Notes under the pieces: generated by a model
What the model saw: the letters and a program-made list of their open reading frames with translations, nothing else
Told to the model about the DNA's origin: nothing
The model's database searches: none
Translations under genes and position numbers: made by a program
In this document: piece by piece, positions 61,087-64,000 of the stretch
Numbering within the stretch: the stretch's first letter is position 1
Layout: each line of letters starts with the position of its first letter
NCBI GenBank assembly: GCA_942492635.1
Contig: CALOFP010000002.1
Location: forward strand, 434,001-498,000
Source: CALOFP01 sp942492635
GTDB taxonomy: Bacteria; UBP6; UBA1177; CALOFP01
DNA: 64,000 nucleotides
Direction: 5' to 3'

Positions 61087-64000
61087 ATGAGAAATTTCGT
61101 TCGAGTACAGTTGCTTTTACTTCTTCAAATGCTTCTTATCTCGAACTGTCTCCATGCCCTGGATCATAATCGTTTTGTCACCCAGTACATGATCGATGTC
61201 TGGAATGAGAGAAACGGATTGCCCCAAAATTCGGTCTTTTCCATGATCCAGAGTAGTGACGGATATCTTTTTATGGGAACCCAGGAGGGACTTGTCCGTT
61301 TTGACGGAAACCGTTTTCGAATTTTTACCCCGTCCAACGAGCCTGGACTACCGTCAAGTTTTATAACCGCCCTTTTTTATTCGAAATCCGGGACTGTGTG
61401 GATAGGGACGGAGAGAGGGCTTTCAAGAATGGACAGAGGGGGGATTTCGACCGTTAAGGGGTTCGGAGACCTCCACATTACAGGACTGAGCGAAGATCTT
61501 GAGGGAACTCTCTTTATTACGACAAAGGCTCTCAAACTTTACAGTCTGAAACCCGGGCATAATGCGGTTCTGGAAAAACTGGAGGGAGTAAACAGGGTCT
61601 CTGGAGAGAAGGACGGTACTATTCTGCTTGCCACAAATCGCGGTCTTTTCAAGCGAATAGGCACGACCTTCAAGAATCTTTCCCCCTTCGGGAGTCGACC
61701 CGTCTACTCTGTTTTCCGTGACAGTAAAAAAAATCTCTGGATAGGATTGAACGATGGAGTTCTTCTTTTTAGAAACGGAAGACCTGTAAAGTTTGATGCC
61801 GATGACGGAGCTCCTCTCCGCAGGGTGGTACATGTTAACGAGGACAGGGATGGAAACATCTGGCTGGCAACTTCCGGCGGAGGGCTCTTTCGTTACAACG
61901 ATGAGGGGTTTTCATCAATAACCGCCCACCAGGGACTTAACGACAACACACTCTTTTTTACTTTTGAGGACAGTGAGGGAAGTCTATGGATAGGGACTGA
62001 GACGGGAGGAGTCAACAGGCTGAGAGATACCCGATTTCTCTTCTATTCAAATCGTGACGGACTCCCGATCGACACCATCCGAACTGTAACGGAGGATACC
62101 TCAGGCAACATGTGGTTCGGTTCGGATGACGGTGCGCTGGTTTCCTTCGACGGACAGGAATTTTTCGATTACAGGGGCGTTGAGGGTTTTGAAAGCAACG
62201 GAATATCATCGCTTCTCGGCGATTCTCGAGGCGGACTCTGGATAGGTAATCACAAAAACGGACTCCTTTTTTACGACGGCAGGGACTTTAGAAAATTCGA
62301 AAAAGTGAATGGTGCCCCTGAAAGTATGATACGCTCCCTTTACGAGGATCGTTCGGGGCGGATATGGATCGGGACTGTAGGCGATAGAGTCTTTGTTTTT
62401 CACGAAAACAAATTCAAAAGCATTCCTCTTCCTGACACTTCCAGAAAAGACAATATGGTGCTTGATTTTCTCGATGATGGAGAGGGTTCCGTCTGGATGG
62501 GTACGGTCTACAGCGGTCTCCTAAGGTACGACGGGGAGAAGTTTCATCGAAGCGATAGCGGACCCGACAGGATGCGGGATCCTATTCTTGCACTTCATCT
62601 TGAATCTTCCGGAGCCATATGGGGCGCAACCTCCGGGTCGGGAATTTTTAGATTAAGAAATGACAGGTTTTGTTGGATTTCATCCAAAGACGGACTTTAC
62701 AGTGATACGGTATTCTCAATACGGGAAGACAAAAAAGGCTATTTCTGGTTTTCGGGCAATACCGGGCTTTCGAGAATCTCATTGAATCAGTTGAACGATT
62801 TCTGCGAGGGTCGCCGCCGAAAGGTCTCAATGGAAGTGTTCGGCCTTTCGGACGGCATGGTTTCCCGTGAATTCAATGGCGGTTCACAACCTTCCTCATG
62901 GAAGGACAGGCTTGGAAAACTGTGGTTCCCTTCCCTGAAAAGCGTTGTAGTAGTTGATCCTTTGAAAATGAGGAAGAACCGGGTCAGTCCTCCGGTTGTG
63001 ATAGAGAACTTTAAGGTTGATGGGAAAGATTTCTATTCGAAGAACGGGGAACTGAAGGTTCCTAGCGGTTCCGATAAATTGGAAATCGGATACACTGCAC
63101 CTAGTTTTATCGATCCTGAAAGGATGAGGTTCCGCTACCGTCTCGACGGTTACGACAACCGATGGATGGATTCAACCAGCGAGAGAAAGGCATACTACAT
63201 GAATCTTCCTCCCGGACACTACAGCTTCAGGGTGATGGCTGTAAACAGGGATAATGTCTGGAGTGAGGATGAGGGAAGAGTTGATTTTTTCATCGAGCAC
63301 GCCTTTTACGAGACAGCCTTTTTCAGGGCGGGATTGGCCACAATTCTTCTTGCCCTTCTCTACTCTCTCATAAGGCTCCGGTTCAGGCTTAAGATGAGAT
63401 CGATAGAACGCAATAACGAGGAGTTGAAACGTCTTGTTGAGGAGCGGACCCGTGAAATACGTGAAATGTCGCTCAGTGATGCTCTTACCGGACTCAGGAA
63501 TCGAAGATACATCAGGGAGATTGTCAAGAATGAGGGATACTTCGGTATAGGCATGCATCGCAGGAAAGATTGTGACTACCGTAGACTCTCCGACAGTAAG
63601 TCATCCGGAATTTTCTATATAGATCTGGATCACTTCAAATCTGTAAACGACACCTACGGGCACGATGCGGGAGACGAGGTTCTTAAGCAGTTTTCCGGAA
63701 TTTTGAAAGAATCTGTGAGAAAGAACGACGTAGTTATCAGATGGGGCGGAGAAGAGTTTCTTGTTATTCTTCGTGAAACGGATCCGTCATATGTGCCCCT
63801 TTTCGCAGAGGAGCTGAGGGAAAAGGTTGAATCGGCTCACTTCAAGCTTTCAAACGGCAGGACAATCAGAAGAACATGCTCCATAGGTTATCTTGTCAGT
63901 CCCTTCTACAGTGAATATCCCGATCTTCTCACCTTTGAGCAGGCAGTTGCGCTGGCGGATCTCGGTCTCTATCATGCTAAAACCCACGGTCGGAATATGA
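61087..64000 (+). CDS. Two-component-type propeller sensor with GGDEF diguanylate cyclase domain (3' truncated by window)
   Basis: At least 971 residues; the gene continues past the window. Signal peptide (about 5-25), then about a dozen Reg_prop blades with WIGT/WFGS motifs, for example TVWIGTERGLSR and SLWIGTETGGVNR. A Y_Y_Y domain (RFRYRLDGYDNRWMDS, LPPGHYSFRVMAVN), one transmembrane helix (near 3' 63320-63370), a short coiled coil (RNNEELKRLVEERTREI) and a GGDEF domain follow: DALTGLRNRRYI, RWGGEEFLVIL, with inhibitory-site RKND five residues before GGEEF. Expected to make c-di-GMP in response to an external ligand. It follows the RND operon, but a separate promoter is likely. Confidence 0.9.
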   Translation, partial: MRNFVRVQLLLLLQMLLISNCLHALDHNRFVTQYMIDVWNERNGLPQNSVFSMIQSSDGYLFMGTQEGLVRFDGNRFRIFTPSNEPGLPSSFITALFYSKSGTVWIGTERGLSRMDRGGISTVKGFGDLHITGLSEDLEGTLFITTKALKLYSLKPGHNAVLEKLEGVNRVSGEKDGTILLATNRGLFKRIGTTFKNLSPFGSRPVYSVFRDSKKNLWIGLNDGVLLFRNGRPVKFDADDGAPLRRVVHVNEDRDGNIWLATSGGGLFRYNDEGFSSITAHQGLNDNTLFFTFEDSEGSLWIGTETGGVNRLRDTRFLFYSNRDGLPIDTIRTVTEDTSGNMWFGSDDGALVSFDGQEFFDYRGVEGFESNGISSLLGDSRGGLWIGNHKNGLLFYDGRDFRKFEKVNGAPESMIRSLYEDRSGRIWIGTVGDRVFVFHENKFKSIPLPDTSRKDNMVLDFLDDGEGSVWMGTVYSGLLRYDGEKFHRSDSGPDRMRDPILALHLESSGAIWGATSGSGIFRLRNDRFCWISSKDGLYSDTVFSIREDKKGYFWFSGNTGLSRISLNQLNDFCEGRRRKVSMEVFGLSDGMVSREFNGGSQPSSWKDRLGKLWFPSLKSVVVVDPLKMRKNRVSPPVVIENFKVDGKDFYSKNGELKVPSGSDKLEIGYTAPSFIDPERMRFRYRLDGYDNRWMDSTSERKAYYMNLPPGHYSFRVMAVNRDNVWSEDEGRVDFFIEHAFYETAFFRAGLATILLALLYSLIRLRFRLKMRSIERNNEELKRLVEERTREIREMSLSDALTGLRNRRYIREIVKNEGYFGIGMHRRKDCDYRRLSDSKSSGIFYIDLDHFKSVNDTYGHDAGDEVLKQFSGILKESVRKNDVVIRWGGEEFLVILRETDPSYVPLFAEELREKVESAHFKLSNGRTIRRTCSIGYLVSPFYSEYPDLLTFEQAVALADLGLYHAKTHGRNM

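Overview
The window is a gene-dense, mostly chromosomal segment of a Gram-negative bacterium. The evidence for Gram-negative is a TolC-type outer-membrane factor in a tripartite RND pump, several type II lipoprotein signal peptides and a periplasmic tandem solute-binding protein. Base composition is moderate and start sites usually carry strong GGAGG-type ribosome binding sites. Two secreted lipoproteins have long Asp/Glu-rich linkers after the lipobox cysteine, a style common in deltaproteobacterial-type and uncultured lineages. No rRNA or taxonomic marker allows a firm assignment.

Layout. 1-2833: end of a sensor histidine kinase, an HD-domain hydrolase and a lipoprotein 5'-nucleotidase. 3285-6170: a tandem-domain adenylate kinase, tRNA-Pro(GGG) and an ornithine aminotransferase-like enzyme. 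6262-9613: a compact carotenoid operon (crtI, crtB, prenyl synthase). 9784-11925: an M42 aminopeptidase and a ZntB-like transporter. 12186-18924: three MscS-family channels interleaved with a 1,021-residue P-loop ATPase, then a small membrane protein. 19060-21339: a ParA/ribbon-helix-helix pair and a GNAT-Nudix fusion. 21535-30754: a tandem periplasmic-binding sensor without output domain, a Cys/Met-metabolism lyase, a DksA-like protein, an ATP-grasp plus N-formylglutamate-amidohydrolase pair, a YgfK-like iron-sulfur protein and an adenosine deaminase. 30985-34201: a cobalamin riboswitch in front of sucC-sucD and an EamA transporter. 34202-45376: a more AT-rich accessory stretch with two lipoprotein-type ORFs, thioredoxin, a Wadjet/Mks-like SMC operon and a serine beta-lactamase-like hydrolase. 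45398-54131: housekeeping-type genes, a propeller lipoprotein, a tiny ferredoxin, a lytic transglycosylase and a very large protein resembling pyrophosphate-type PEP carboxykinase. 54465-64000: a metal-efflux RND operon with a His-rich adaptor, then a propeller-GGDEF sensor that runs off the window.

How parts fit. The riboswitch-controlled succinyl-CoA synthetase and the PEPCK-like protein suggest central carbon flow through succinate/oxaloacetate with a B12-dependent step (inference). The YgfK-like protein and adenosine deaminase are divergent neighbours and point to purine catabolism. Best candidates for undescribed biology are the MscS-ATPase cluster, the tandem adenylate kinase with a degenerate second domain, the riboswitch-sucCD unit and the SMC operon with an abbreviated JetD-like protein.
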